A stretch of 64,000 nt of DNA. It comes from Paenibacillus sp. KS-LC4 (lineage in GTDB: Bacteria > Bacillota > Bacilli > Paenibacillales > Paenibacillaceae). How positions within the stretch are numbered: the stretch's first letter is position 1; each line of letters starts with the position of its first letter. Positions 26,561 to 35,548 of the stretch are shown piece by piece. Position numbers and translations under genes: made by a program. Where the stretch lies: NCBI RefSeq assembly GCF_036894955.1, contig NZ_CP145905.1:565501-629500 (forward strand), written 5' to 3'. The notes under the pieces are model-generated. The model ran no database searches. It was not told the DNA's origin and worked only from the letters and a program-made list of their open reading frames with translations.

Positions 26561-27172
26561 TTATTTTCCAGGTTGTATGGGAGCGAACAAATAATAGGCA
26601 TGCCCCTTCAGATTTTCCCACTCAGGATGATGGACAATACTTTCTCCAAGAGTTAAGCCCACTCCATTTAAGAAGGAGATATAGCTGCGGGAGATCATTG
26701 CTGGAGAAAAGCTTTTGTCGAATTCTCCCATTAGCTGTCCCTTGGCATAAACGGATTCAATCGCATCTGTCATGACTTTAGTGCTTTCAAGAACCTTCTC
26801 AGTAAGCTCAGGGAATCTGGTTCGTTGTCCTAAAACAGATTGGGCAAGCCTCAATTCATTGGTATAGAAGTAGATATCGTCGAATTGCTCTTTCACCATG
26901 TTCTTAATTAAGGCGCTGGGGCTCCCTTCTTGTTGAAGACAAGCAAGCGATTTTTGCTGAATATCAGCAAGCGGCTCAAGGACGGCAGCGTGGTACAAAG
27001 ACTCTTTGCTCGGGAAATATTGAAAAATGGTTCCGGGAGTCACTCCCACCTTCTCTGCAATGAGAGCCGTCGTCGTATTTGAATAGCCCCCTTCTGCAAA
27101 AAGGATAACCGCTTCTTTCAGTATGCGTTTGCGCCGCTCTAGTTTTTTCTCTTCATTGACGGGTCTAGCCAC
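26561..27172 (-). CDS. TetR-family transcriptional regulator
   Basis: 203 residues. The N-terminal HTH is clear (ILKEAVILFAEGGYSNTTTA, IAEKVGVTPGTIFQYFPSKE), and the helical ligand domain is divergent as usual. A GTG at 27172 is preceded by GAGAGGAGC, which is better than the ATG at 27205. It is the first gene of an operon with the hydrolase and very probably an autorepressor acting on the palindromic region just upstream. Confidence 0.9.
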   Translation of the reverse strand: MARPVNEEKKLERRKRILKEAVILFAEGGYSNTTTALIAEKVGVTPGTIFQYFPSKESLYHAAVLEPLADIQQKSLACLQQEGSPSALIKNMVKEQFDDIYFYTNELRLAQSVLGQRTRFPELTEKVLESTKVMTDAIESVYAKGQLMGEFDKSFSPAMISRSYISFLNGVGLTLGESIVHHPEWENLKGHAYYLFAPIQPGK

Positions 27173-27203
27173 ATGTATGCTCCTCTCTTTAAACGAAACC
27201 TCC

Positions 27204-27233
27204 ATTAATTAAATGACTGATCAATTAATTAAT
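27204..27233. promoter_or_regulatory. candidate TetR operator
   Basis: A 30-base AT-rich imperfect palindrome (ATTAATTAAATGACTGATCA then AATTAATTAAT), centred near TGATCA, lies directly upstream of the TetR gene. The following 27234-27533 contains no gene and only a weak promoter-like TATAAT at 27442. Confidence 0.5.
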
Positions 27234-27533
27234 AATATAGCTCAAATGCTGAAGTATAGCAAGATTGAAATTTATTTAGTTGCGGGCAGGCTCTTTTGGA
27301 TGTCGTGACTGATCGCAGCCTCTAGGGTTATTAATCTTTTCGTAATAAGCTGTTCATACTTTTGTAAGCACTTTGTTGCCAGTTGTTTAGCTTTGTTTGC
27401 TAAGCTTGATCCATCGTTTCGTAATGACAGGTGTCAGGCGCTATAATAGAGTTAAGAGGGCTGGGACGACTGAGAATGAGCAGCCGCACATGGTAGTTAA
27501 AGTTAGGGAGCTTGGGAAGGGGACGTGTCAAAA

Positions 27534-28772
27534 ATGAGTTCATTCATTGAGCGTTTACGCAAGGGTTACGGGAAAAAGCTTATTTCGCTGCACGCTTGGA
27601 ACGGGTGGATCGTTGTGATTTTGGCTTTGACGGGACTGATGCTGCTGGGCGGTTTTTGGCGCGGTTTTCTGGGCGAAGGCCGAGTATGGCTAAAATGGCT
27701 CCACATCGTTGTCGGCATCGCTTCGCTGCTGCCTGTCGTTTATTATTTGGCTCTCGCCGCTAAGCACTGGAAGCAAATAAAGGATAAGCCGTGGCAGAAA
27801 TTTAATGTAATCGTCGTGCTGGCGCTGCTCGCAGGCTGGTTTTTATCTGGTGTGCTGCTCTGGCAGTTTAGAGTAGTGGGGCCTGAAATATCGAACGCGG
27901 CACTGCTTGTACATGATTTGCTGACGTGGATTGGTCTGCCTTACATCATCTACCATTCCATTACAAGGACAAAATGGCTCAAGCAGCCGCAACGTCGCAC
28001 TATAAAGCCGGTTCGTGAGGAAACGATTCATCCAGCAGCGGGACCGCAAGCGGTATATTCACGGAGACAGGTAATCAAATGGACGCTGGGCGCGGGAATT
28101 GCGATTGCGCTCGGGCCTTCTTTTCTAAAGTGGGTAGGCGGGGCGCTTGGAACTGGCTTCGGAGGAGCTTCGACGATTGATGAGCTTGTTGCGGAAAATG
28201 GCAATAAGCTGCTGCCGGAGCCGCAGCCGCTTCCGGCTTCGCTTCCGCCTACGGGCGGCGGGGCAAAGGGGAATTTTCGCGTATACACGGTAACACCGAT
28301 TCCGAAATTCGATAATAGCAATTGGTCGTTTACGATTGATGGCTTGGTCGATCAGCGCTTGCAGTGGAATTGGGAGCAGTTCGTGGCGCTGAAGCGAACA
28401 GTGCAGGTGAGCGATTTTCATTGCGTGACGGGCTGGTCCGTGTACAACAATACGTGGGAAGGGATTCCGCTTAAGGAGCTGCTGAAAAGCGCAGGTGTTC
28501 AGTCGAAAGCGCAGACGGTGAAATTTTATTCCGGCGATGGTGTATACACCGATACACTGACGCTGGAGCAGGCGGATATGGACGACGTCATGGTCGCCGT
28601 CATGCATGATGGCAAGCCGATTCCAAGCGATCTCGGCGGCCCGGTCAAGCTGATTGTGCCGAAAATGTACGCCTACAAGTCGGTCAAATGGCTGAACCGC
28701 ATTGAACTGATTGAAGGTGAGCATATCGGATATTGGGAACAGCGCGGGTATGCGAATGATGCGTGGGTGTAA
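27534..28772 (+). CDS. cytochrome b561-like/molybdopterin oxidoreductase fusion
   Basis: 412 residues. The N-terminal ~150 have four to five membrane helices with His at LHAWNGW, WLHIVVG, LVHDLLTW and IIYHSITR, a pattern for two b-hemes. A further hydrophobic stretch after an Arg pair (SRRQVIKWTLGAGIAIALGP) looks like a membrane-retained Tat-like signal. Then comes a sulfite-oxidase-type molybdopterin domain with the Mo-ligand Cys in VSDFHCVTGWS. The layout equals a MsrQ-like cytochrome joined to a MsrP-like catalytic domain, suggesting reduction of an extracellular oxide with quinone electrons. Substrate unknown. ATG 27534 follows AAGGGGAC; GTG 27525 is an alternative. Confidence 0.87.
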   Translation: MSSFIERLRKGYGKKLISLHAWNGWIVVILALTGLMLLGGFWRGFLGEGRVWLKWLHIVVGIASLLPVVYYLALAAKHWKQIKDKPWQKFNVIVVLALLAGWFLSGVLLWQFRVVGPEISNAALLVHDLLTWIGLPYIIYHSITRTKWLKQPQRRTIKPVREETIHPAAGPQAVYSRRQVIKWTLGAGIAIALGPSFLKWVGGALGTGFGGASTIDELVAENGNKLLPEPQPLPASLPPTGGGAKGNFRVYTVTPIPKFDNSNWSFTIDGLVDQRLQWNWEQFVALKRTVQVSDFHCVTGWSVYNNTWEGIPLKELLKSAGVQSKAQTVKFYSGDGVYTDTLTLEQADMDDVMVAVMHDGKPIPSDLGGPVKLIVPKMYAYKSVKWLNRIELIEGEHIGYWEQRGYANDAWV

Positions 28773-28779
28773 GGGGCTG

Positions 28780-28900
28780 AGAGGAATGGGCAGCGCTTGG
28801 AAAGAGATTTTGGAGAGTTAGTGAGTTAGAGAGATAATGAGTGATTTAATGTGTTAATGAGAGAGAAATTGAGTGAGTGAGACATGAGTTGGGATTAATT
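28780..28900 (+). repeat. GAGT-rich low-complexity intergenic tract
   Basis: About 120 bases after the oxidoreductase gene are built from GAG/GAGT/TAATGAG words with few pyrimidines on this strand. No hairpin or frame is evident. The rest of the gap to 29046 ends in AAGGGGGAAA, the ribosome site of the lipoprotein. Confidence 0.5.
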
Positions 28901-29046
28901 GGACATTGTTGGACTTCAAATGCTGTTTAGATATTTGTAAGGATTTAGCAATACTTTTGCAAGCGGGTCGTTCTTGAATGGTTAGTTTTTATTGTTAAGC
29001 TGTACTTGCGAAACAATAATAACTATTTTTCAAGGGGGAAACGGTT

Positions 29047-29463
29047 GTGAAAAAAGGTATTCTGATGGTTATGCTTGTAGGAAGCATGCTTGCGCTGAGC
29101 GCGTGCAATGCGAATAACGCGATGAGCAAGGAGAAAATGAACGACACGAATATGAGTAATACTAGTCAGATGGATGAGAAGAAGGACATGGATGACATGG
29201 GCAAGATGGATGAGAAGAAGGACATGGATGACATGGGCAAGATGGATGAGAAGAAGGACATGGACGACATGAGCAAGATGGACGAGAAGAAGGACATGGA
29301 TGACATGAGCAAGATGGACGAGAAGAAGGACATGGATGACATGGGCAAGATGGACGAGAAGAAGGACATGGATGACATGGGCAAGATGGACGAGAAGAAG
29401 GACATGGACGATATGGGCAAGATGGATGAGAAAAAAGGCATGGATGATAAGTCGATGAAGTAA
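29047..29463 (+). CDS. lipoprotein with Met/Asp/Lys 12-residue repeats
   Basis: 138 residues. A lipoprotein signal ends in LALSAC with the lipidated Cys at about 20. Residues 42-137 are eight tandem copies of MDEKKDMDDMGK (G or S at position 11; the last copy degenerate). The methionine and acid spacing suggests a metal-binding, perhaps copper-binding, extracellular brush, but this is inference. A GTG start follows AAGGGGGAA. A two-component system starts 155 bases downstream and may respond to the same condition. Confidence 0.85.
   Translation: MKKGILMVMLVGSMLALSACNANNAMSKEKMNDTNMSNTSQMDEKKDMDDMGKMDEKKDMDDMGKMDEKKDMDDMSKMDEKKDMDDMSKMDEKKDMDDMGKMDEKKDMDDMGKMDEKKDMDDMGKMDEKKGMDDKSMK
29170..29457 (+). 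repeat. 36-bp coding tandem repeat, eight units
   Basis: Units of 36 bases encode MDEKKDMDDMGK. Copies differ by a few synonymous changes (GAT/GAC) and Gly/Ser swaps, pointing to recent expansion. Confidence 0.95.
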
Positions 29464-29617
29464 GGCTGTAAGCTGGCAGTATACAACATTGGATTAGGAC
29501 AATACAACGCTGGCAAGACATAGAACAGCAACGCAACACATTGTATATCAAAAACAGCTCCTCTGCCATTTGGCGGGGGATTTGTTGCTATATAAGAAGC
29601 TGGCAGGAGGAAGCCGC

Positions 29618-30433
29618 ATGAGCGCCAAAATTATAGTAGCAGATGATGAACAAAATATAACCGACGTCTGTCGCCGCTATTTGGAGCGGGAAGGCTGGAC
29701 GGTATGGGTGGCAGCAGATGGCGAGCAAGCGCTTGCGTTATGGAGAGAACATCAGCCGGATTTATTGGTCCTCGACCTGATGATGCCGAAGCTAGGCGGA
29801 ATCGAGGTGTGCGACGTTATCCGGCAAGCTGAGGAAACGCCGATTATTATGCTGACCGCCCGAGGGGAAGAGGCGGATCGGCTGCTTGGGCTTACGATGG
29901 GTGCAGACGATTATATGACGAAGCCGTTCAGTCCGCGGGAGCTGGTGCTGCGGATTAAAAATATTTTGCGCCGGACGAACCGGCAGGCAGCCGAAGCGGC
30001 GAGGGGACAGCAGCCTTTGGGGGCTAGCGGGAGCGGAAAGGGGAATGGAAACGGGCAAGGAAGCGGGACGGCAAACGGAATGGTGAATTTTGGCGCTCAT
30101 GGCAACGGCAACGGGGATCAGGCTCTATTTTTCGACGGATTATCAATCTTCCCGCTGGAGCGGCGCGTTACGGTTAAAGACGTGGAGGCCGAGCTAACGG
30201 CGAAGGAATTTGACCTGCTGAGCCTGCTGGCGCAATATCCGGGCAAGGTATTCTCGCGCAGCCAGCTGCTGAATCAAATTTGGGATATCGCTTACGATGG
30301 CGATACGACGACGGTGACCGTTCATATCCGTCGCCTGCGGGAGAAAATTGAAGACAATCCGTCCGATCCGCTCTGGATCAAAACAGTCTGGGGAATCGGC
30401 TATAAGCTGGATGGGAAAGGGGCAGGCGGATGA
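29618..30433 (+). CDS. OmpR/PhoB-family response regulator
   Basis: 271 residues. The receiver domain is typical (IIVADDEQNI, LLVLDLMMPKLGG, MTKPFSP). The winged-helix domain ends IKTVWGIGYKLDG. Between them lies an unusual ~45-residue Gly/Asn/Ser linker (SGKGNGNGQGSGTANG), longer than the common short linker. ATG 29618 follows GCAGGAGGAAG. The kinase start overlaps the stop as ATGA, so the two form a coupled pair. Confidence 0.92.
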   Translation: MSAKIIVADDEQNITDVCRRYLEREGWTVWVAADGEQALALWREHQPDLLVLDLMMPKLGGIEVCDVIRQAEETPIIMLTARGEEADRLLGLTMGADDYMTKPFSPRELVLRIKNILRRTNRQAAEAARGQQPLGASGSGKGNGNGQGSGTANGMVNFGAHGNGNGDQALFFDGLSIFPLERRVTVKDVEAELTAKEFDLLSLLAQYPGKVFSRSQLLNQIWDIAYDGDTTTVTVHIRRLREKIEDNPSDPLWIKTVWGIGYKLDGKGAGG

Positions 30434-31578
30434 GGCTGCGTCCTTATTTAATGCTGGTTAATACGATTAGCATTGCTTTTATTATTATTTTGCTGCTGCT
30501 GTTTTATCGGTATATGCTGCTGACGAGAGAGCAATTCGAATGGCTGACGCTGGCAACGGTGGGAGCGGGGGTCGTGTCGGGCTTGATTTATTTTATGCTG
30601 GTGCGGCCGCTTGAAGTTTCGGTGAGGCGGGTGCGGGAAGGGGCGGAGCGTATTGCAGAGGGGGATTTGCAGGCGCGCATAGAGCAGAGCGGTTTAAAGG
30701 AATTTAAGCAGCTTGCTGATCAATTCAACCGCATGGGAGCGAGCCTTGAAGAAAGCTTTCGTCAGGTGAAGGCGGCGGAGTCGTCGCAGCGTGAGCTTGT
30801 TGCGAATATGGCACATGATTTGCGGACACCGCTTGCGTCGGTACAGTCTTATGTGGAAGCGCTGGAGGATGGCATCATTCAAGATGAGGAGACGTTTAGG
30901 GGATATTTGGCGACGATCCGTACAGAAACGATTCGACTCGGCGAATTGATTCAGGATTTATTCGATTTGTCCACGCTGGATGCTGAGCGGAAGGAAGAGG
31001 GCCCACGTCAGGAGGCGGTGGTCGAGGATGTGCTGATCGAGCTGCTGCCGCGTTTTGCGAAGCCTATGGAGCAGAAGGACTTGCAGCTTAAAGTGAAGCT
31101 GCCCGAGCGCCCGCTTAGCTTGTTGATAGAGCCGCGGCATTTGCAGCGGATTTTGCAAAATTTGCTGGAAAATGCCGTGCGGCATTCGCCGCGTGGCTCG
31201 TTGATTTTGATTGAGGCGGAGGTGTTAGCGGATACAGCTGATACCGATCATGTTTCCCTAGCTGCGGCGGCGAGGCCTGAAACGAGTCAGCGAAGGGAGC
31301 TTAAGCTGGTGCGTTTCACGGTTTCGGATGAGGGTGATGGAGTGCCGGAAGCGGAGCGGGAACGTATTTTTGAGCGCTTTTATCGTTTGGATCGATCGAG
31401 GAATAGACAGAGCGGTGGCGCTGGGCTGGGACTGGCTATTGCTAAGCTGCTCGTGGAGCAATATGGGGGACGAATTGGCGTGAAGCAGGCAGGCATGCAG
31501 GGAAGCATGTTTTGGTTCATCATGCATGAAGCCGGGACAGGCGCCCAGGGGCATGATCAGCCTGAAAATCGAAATTAA
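30430..31578 (+). CDS. membrane sensor histidine kinase
   Basis: 382 residues. Two close N-terminal membrane helices (ISIAFIIILLLLFYRYM and ATVGAGVVSGLIYFMLVRP) leave almost no extracellular loop. Then follow HAMP (ERIAEGDLQARIEQ), HisKA with His in ANMAHDLRTPLASVQSYVEA, and HATPase_c (NLLENAVRH, DEGDGV, GAGLGLAIAKLLVEQ). The short sensor suggests it detects a membrane signal or works through a partner such as the nearby lipoprotein or a transporter. It overlaps its regulator by four bases. Confidence 0.92.
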   Translation: MRLRPYLMLVNTISIAFIIILLLLFYRYMLLTREQFEWLTLATVGAGVVSGLIYFMLVRPLEVSVRRVREGAERIAEGDLQARIEQSGLKEFKQLADQFNRMGASLEESFRQVKAAESSQRELVANMAHDLRTPLASVQSYVEALEDGIIQDEETFRGYLATIRTETIRLGELIQDLFDLSTLDAERKEEGPRQEAVVEDVLIELLPRFAKPMEQKDLQLKVKLPERPLSLLIEPRHLQRILQNLLENAVRHSPRGSLILIEAEVLADTADTDHVSLAAAARPETSQRRELKLVRFTVSDEGDGVPEAERERIFERFYRLDRSRNRQSGGAGLGLAIAKLLVEQYGGRIGVKQAGMQGSMFWFIMHEAGTGAQGHDQPENRN

Positions 31579-31672
31579 TCCCCGAAATGGTTGCTCCTCA
31601 AGGGATTTATCGGGTACGATGGCGTTATAATGCTGGGATAAGCCAGACAATAGGTTGGAGGAGCTGAGCGGG

Positions 31673-32521
31673 ATGACTTATTTTAAAAAGGTAGATTGGC
31701 TGCTTGAGCGTTTGGGTGCTGAAAATACAGTAATTGTCGATACACGTTATTTGCTCACTGAGCCTGAAACAGGTCGGAAATCTTATGAGGAGGCCCACAT
31801 TCCGGGCGCTTATTATGCTGATCTTAGCCATGATTTGTCGGGGCCAAAGCGCCCGAATGGAGAAGGCGGACGCCATCCTTTGCCGGAGCCGGAGGTATTG
31901 GCTGCTTTTCTGGGGCGAATTGGAATTGACAATTATGCGACAGTAGTCGCTTACGATAACCAAGGCGGAGCCATGGCCTCGCGCCTGCGCTGGCTGCTTG
32001 AGTGGATGGGGCATGAGGGGCAAGTGTATGTGCTGGAGGGCGGGTTCACTGCTTGGCAGGAAGCAGATTATCCCGTTAGCTCAGAAGAGCCGGGCGCGGT
32101 AGAAGGGGTTATTTTTGAGCCAGCTTTGCGGGAAGAAATTCTGGTAAGCCGCTCTTATGTGTTGGAGAGCATTGGCAAGGACGGGATCGTCATTATTGAT
32201 TCGCGTGAAGCGCCACGCTATCGTGGGGAAGTCGAGCCGCTGGACCCGAAGGCCGGACATATTCCGGGGGCGATTAATCATTTTTGGGTGGAAAGCCGCC
32301 ATGTCGATGGCGTGTGGAAGTCGCCGGAGGAGCAGGCGGAACGCTTTGCCGCGCTGTCGAAGGACGACGAGATTATCGTGTACTGCGGCTCAGGCGTGAC
32401 CGCTACGCCGAACTTTTTTGCGCTGCAGGAGGCAGGGTTTAAGAATGTGAAGCTTTATGCGGGGAGCTGGAGCGATTGGAGCTCGGATAGCGGGAATCCG
32501 GTGGCGGTGGGGGAAGAGTAA
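31673..32521 (+). CDS. thiosulfate/mercaptopyruvate sulfurtransferase, double rhodanese
   Basis: 282 residues with two rhodanese domains. The N-terminal one (IVDTRYLLTEPETGRKSYEE, HIPGAYYADL) is inactive-type. The C-terminal one carries the persulfide Cys in IVYCGSGVTATPN. It moves sulfane sulfur to cyanide or other thiols. GGAGGAG precedes ATG 31673; a TTG at 31655 overlaps this site. A TATAAT at 31626 without a good -35 lies before it. Confidence 0.92.
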   Translation: MTYFKKVDWLLERLGAENTVIVDTRYLLTEPETGRKSYEEAHIPGAYYADLSHDLSGPKRPNGEGGRHPLPEPEVLAAFLGRIGIDNYATVVAYDNQGGAMASRLRWLLEWMGHEGQVYVLEGGFTAWQEADYPVSSEEPGAVEGVIFEPALREEILVSRSYVLESIGKDGIVIIDSREAPRYRGEVEPLDPKAGHIPGAINHFWVESRHVDGVWKSPEEQAERFAALSKDDEIIVYCGSGVTATPNFFALQEAGFKNVKLYAGSWSDWSSDSGNPVAVGEE

Positions 32522-32554
32522 AGGCTGAGAGGCATTTATAGTATGCGGATTTTG

Positions 32555-32600
32555 AATACATCGTCATATAGGCCGAGTGCCTTGGGCGATGTATTTTTTA
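32555..32600 (+). terminator. rho-independent terminator
   Basis: AATACATCG pairs with CGATGTATT around a 23-base loop and is followed by TTTTTT. It marks the edge of the GC-balanced core before the AT-rich island. Confidence 0.82.
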
Positions 32601-32944
32601 TGTTTGAAGTCAACAAGGATTCAACGAGTGGCATCAGAAAATGTTTACATCGTGACCGTCAAGAATCTATACTCATGCTTTTGTTCGAGTAACATGTTCA
32701 ATGTTACGCGAACAAAAGATATGTATTGAATCAACAAAGGGAATTTATATGGATCAAATAAACGTAGAGCCAACATTTAAAGAGTTAGTTTAATCGCGAT
32801 GAGCCTTAACACAAATGACGTGAAAAACTTTAGAGTGATTAAACCTTGAATATAAATATTTTTTATAGGAGAAAGGAGGGGTTTATGTTCTATATGTAGA
32901 AAAAAGTAAATACGTAAAAACTAATTTTAGGTGGGATGTGGAAA
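32601..32944 (+). other. AT-rich boundary region upstream of the STAND gene
   Basis: This region holds the 41-base inverted repeat listed separately. It also has a possible 14-residue frame at 32749-32793 (MDQINVEPTFKELV) with AAAGGG upstream, which could be the truncated start of a lost gene. No full gene is seen. Confidence 0.4.
32678..32718. repeat. 41-base near-perfect inverted repeat
   Basis: CTTTTGTTCG pairs with CGAACAAAAG and GTAACAT with ATGTTAC, separated by one mismatch; the loop is GTTCA. There is no T-run in the plus direction, so it may be an operator, an RNA element or a junction scar. Confidence 0.8.
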
Positions 32945-35548
32945 ATGGATTACATTCATCAAAAAATTGATCGAAAAATACAATTTCACAGTGGGTTTAA
33001 TGAAAAAGAAAAACTAAGGGTACATTATCAAGTTAGAATAGAATATAGCTTAATGCTAATGCTGGGATATCTCTGGAATAAAAATTATAAAGATAATATA
33101 TCTGATAAAACGAAAGAAGATGTGAATAAGAGGATTTTCAAACCGACTATTGGACAAATAATTTATGTTATTAGAAAACTTGATGTCAACAACGAATTTT
33201 TATCTGATCCAACGATAAATAATGTAATGACAAACTATTTGAGTACACGGAATGAAGAGATAGGTCATGGGTTTGTTTATGATGATGGAATTGATATGTT
33301 ATTAGATGAACTTAAGTCTATTATAAATCAGTTGGAAAGTAGCACAGTTAAGTTATTGAATCAGAACTTGGATATTATTTATGTTCGCAATTTCGACGGT
33401 GAAAATTATATAGGCATTAACTTCAAAGGGACAGATGCGGTACCCATACCTTGGGTATCTCCGAAAACAGCCAATGAATTTAAAATTAATAATGTTTATC
33501 TTCTTACACAAGAAATGCAATATTACAGAATATCCCCATTTATACATATAAATTCAGATGACCAATACTTTATTTACGTATCAGTTGAAGATAGGTTGAC
33601 TGGCAGTGCCAAGTACAATCAAATTAACCAAACTGCAAAAGAATATATTATATGGGAGGACTTTTTGAGCCTTTCTTCGCAAGAGGATGAGACTAGAAGG
33701 AAGGTGCCGAACGGGACAATCGTTAATAATTATACGAAGAACTATAAAAATTATTATGACTTTGGAATGAAGAAAAGGATTATGGATTTCATTAGAAACC
33801 GGTCATTCGTAGCAGCAACATTGTGGGGTCACGGAGGTGTTGGAAAAACTGCAACAGTTCAAAGTGTCATTGACGATCATCTTAATCACGGTTCATCAAA
33901 CTTTGACTATATTGTTTTTACGTCGGCTAAAGATCGTCAGTATAATGCGGTTACAGGAGACATTGAAGAAATTCAAGATAGTGTAGATACCTTCGATCTT
34001 ATAATCAAAAAGGTCAACGAAGTTCTTGGCAACGGTAAAACATTTGATGTAAGTTTTATAGTAAACCACGAAAAAAGAATGTTACTAATCATTGATGATT
34101 TCGAAACGTTTAGTAAGGATGAAAAAAATAAAATACAAGACTTTATAAACTTTCTAGATGCAACTAAGCATAAGGTTATTATTACAACTAGAGCAAATCT
34201 TATTGTAGGTGAAGAAATACCAACAAATGAGTTAGATACGGACAAGACTATAGAGTTTATAAGATCTATATTTTCTGCGGAGTATGCTAACTATAAAGAT
34301 ATTTTTGAGAGAGGATTAACTGAGCAAATAAAAAGTAAAATTCATTTTGTAACATCCGGCAGACCTATATTTATCTATCAATTTGCGTATATGTTAATGG
34401 CCAGGGGATTTAATGATAGCTTATGGAAAGAACTTAGTCAGTCAGAAGCAGCAAAAGATTTTCTATATGGGCGAATTTATAACTATTTATCTGATAATGC
34501 AACAGACTTATTCATAGCTATTGGTATGCTTCTGAATAATGCTGATGATGAATATTTGACTGAGCGTTTAAAATACATAGTAAGTATGGAAGATGATACT
34601 GATAAATTTAATAGAGCAATGAAGGAGCTAGTAAAGCTTAGAATTATTGAAGAACTTGATGGCTCAACATTTAGGGTATATTCAAAAGAATTATTGAGTG
34701 TAATGAAAGAACATAAGAATAAAAAGAATAGCGGCTTTATTGGTGGAATCAACTCAAGACTTAGTCAAGTAAAAAGGTACAAAAATAATTTAGACATTGA
34801 TAGTGTATTGTTACAAAATGCAGATGAAGCTAGATATTCAAGAAACCTAAAAGAAGTAGAGGATTTATATAGGCAAATTCTAAATAGAAAAAAAAGTGTA
34901 GTAGAAATAAGAGTTAAAGCTTTATTAAACTTAACCAGCCACATAGTTACAACAACTGGTAACCACGATTATGCTATTGATATATTTAAGGAATACTGGG
35001 AATTTTGGGCTGACAAGCTGGTATTGAAAATGTATGTAAGTTATCTTATTACGAAGGGTTACTACAAAGACGGAATTCGGGTTCTTTCTGATTATTTTTC
35101 CATAAATAATAAGACAAATAAAGATAATGTTGAATTGTTTGGATGGTTATTAATGATAAGGTCAACTTATTGGATTAATGAGAGGGAAGAGGCGAAACGT
35201 CGGCAGCAAAATCAATATATATCGAAAGATGAAAGAGAAGCTCTAAATCAAGAGTTTACTAACCAATCAGAAGAAATGAAGGATATTTTCAGAAACCAAG
35301 GACACATCCTATTTAATGCGGTAAGAAATAAAAAGTTAAACGATTATTCTCCAGCTGCCAGGCAGCATATTGAGTCAGGTTTGTATAAATTTATTGAGGT
35401 CTGTATTAGGATAAAAAAGTTTGACTACGCTTTGGATGTCTGTAAGTATGGTCTTGAGAATTTCCACAAGCAGTACAAGGATTCGTTGAAAAAATATCCA
35501 TCTAGAATTCAAAATTTCATCGCTAAAAATCAAACAGCATCAAGTTAG
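32945..35548 (+). CDS. HEPN-like / STAND NTPase / helical-repeat protein, candidate defence gene
   Basis: 867 residues, strongly AT-rich unlike the flanking core. The N-terminal ~130 residues are helical and carry RNEEIGHG (about 101-108), an R-x5-H arrangement like HEPN RNases. A middle segment follows (130-270). The P-loop NTPase has Walker A GHGGVGKT (about 295-302), Walker B MLLIIDDFE (about 379) and the VIITTRAN sensor typical of NB-ARC/STAND ATPases. The C-terminal ~300 residues are TPR-like helices (EVEDLYRQILNRKK onward). STAND proteins fused to nuclease-type effectors commonly act as abortive-infection phage sensors; that role is inferred. ATG 32945 is better spaced from AGGTGGG than ATG 32936. 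Confidence 0.85.
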   Translation: MDYIHQKIDRKIQFHSGFNEKEKLRVHYQVRIEYSLMLMLGYLWNKNYKDNISDKTKEDVNKRIFKPTIGQIIYVIRKLDVNNEFLSDPTINNVMTNYLSTRNEEIGHGFVYDDGIDMLLDELKSIINQLESSTVKLLNQNLDIIYVRNFDGENYIGINFKGTDAVPIPWVSPKTANEFKINNVYLLTQEMQYYRISPFIHINSDDQYFIYVSVEDRLTGSAKYNQINQTAKEYIIWEDFLSLSSQEDETRRKVPNGTIVNNYTKNYKNYYDFGMKKRIMDFIRNRSFVAATLWGHGGVGKTATVQSVIDDHLNHGSSNFDYIVFTSAKDRQYNAVTGDIEEIQDSVDTFDLIIKKVNEVLGNGKTFDVSFIVNHEKRMLLIIDDFETFSKDEKNKIQDFINFLDATKHKVIITTRANLIVGEEIPTNELDTDKTIEFIRSIFSAEYANYKDIFERGLTEQIKSKIHFVTSGRPIFIYQFAYMLMARGFNDSLWKELSQSEAAKDFLYGRIYNYLSDNATDLFIAIGMLLNNADDEYLTERLKYIVSMEDDTDKFNRAMKELVKLRIIEELDGSTFRVYSKELLSVMKEHKNKKNSGFIGGINSRLSQVKRYKNNLDIDSVLLQNADEARYSRNLKEVEDLYRQILNRKKSVVEIRVKALLNLTSHIVTTTGNHDYAIDIFKEYWEFWADKLVLKMYVSYLITKGYYKDGIRVLSDYFSINNKTNKDNVELFGWLLMIRSTYWINEREEAKRRQQNQYISKDEREALNQEFTNQSEEMKDIFRNQGHILFNAVRNKKLNDYSPAARQHIESGLYKFIEVCIRIKKFDYALDVCKYGLENFHKQYKDSLKKYPSRIQNFIAKNQTASS

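Noticed and set aside
29170..29457. 36-bp direct repeats considered as a CRISPR array
   Set aside because: Repeats are contiguous with no spacers and translate in frame as MDEKKDMDDMGK within a lipoprotein.
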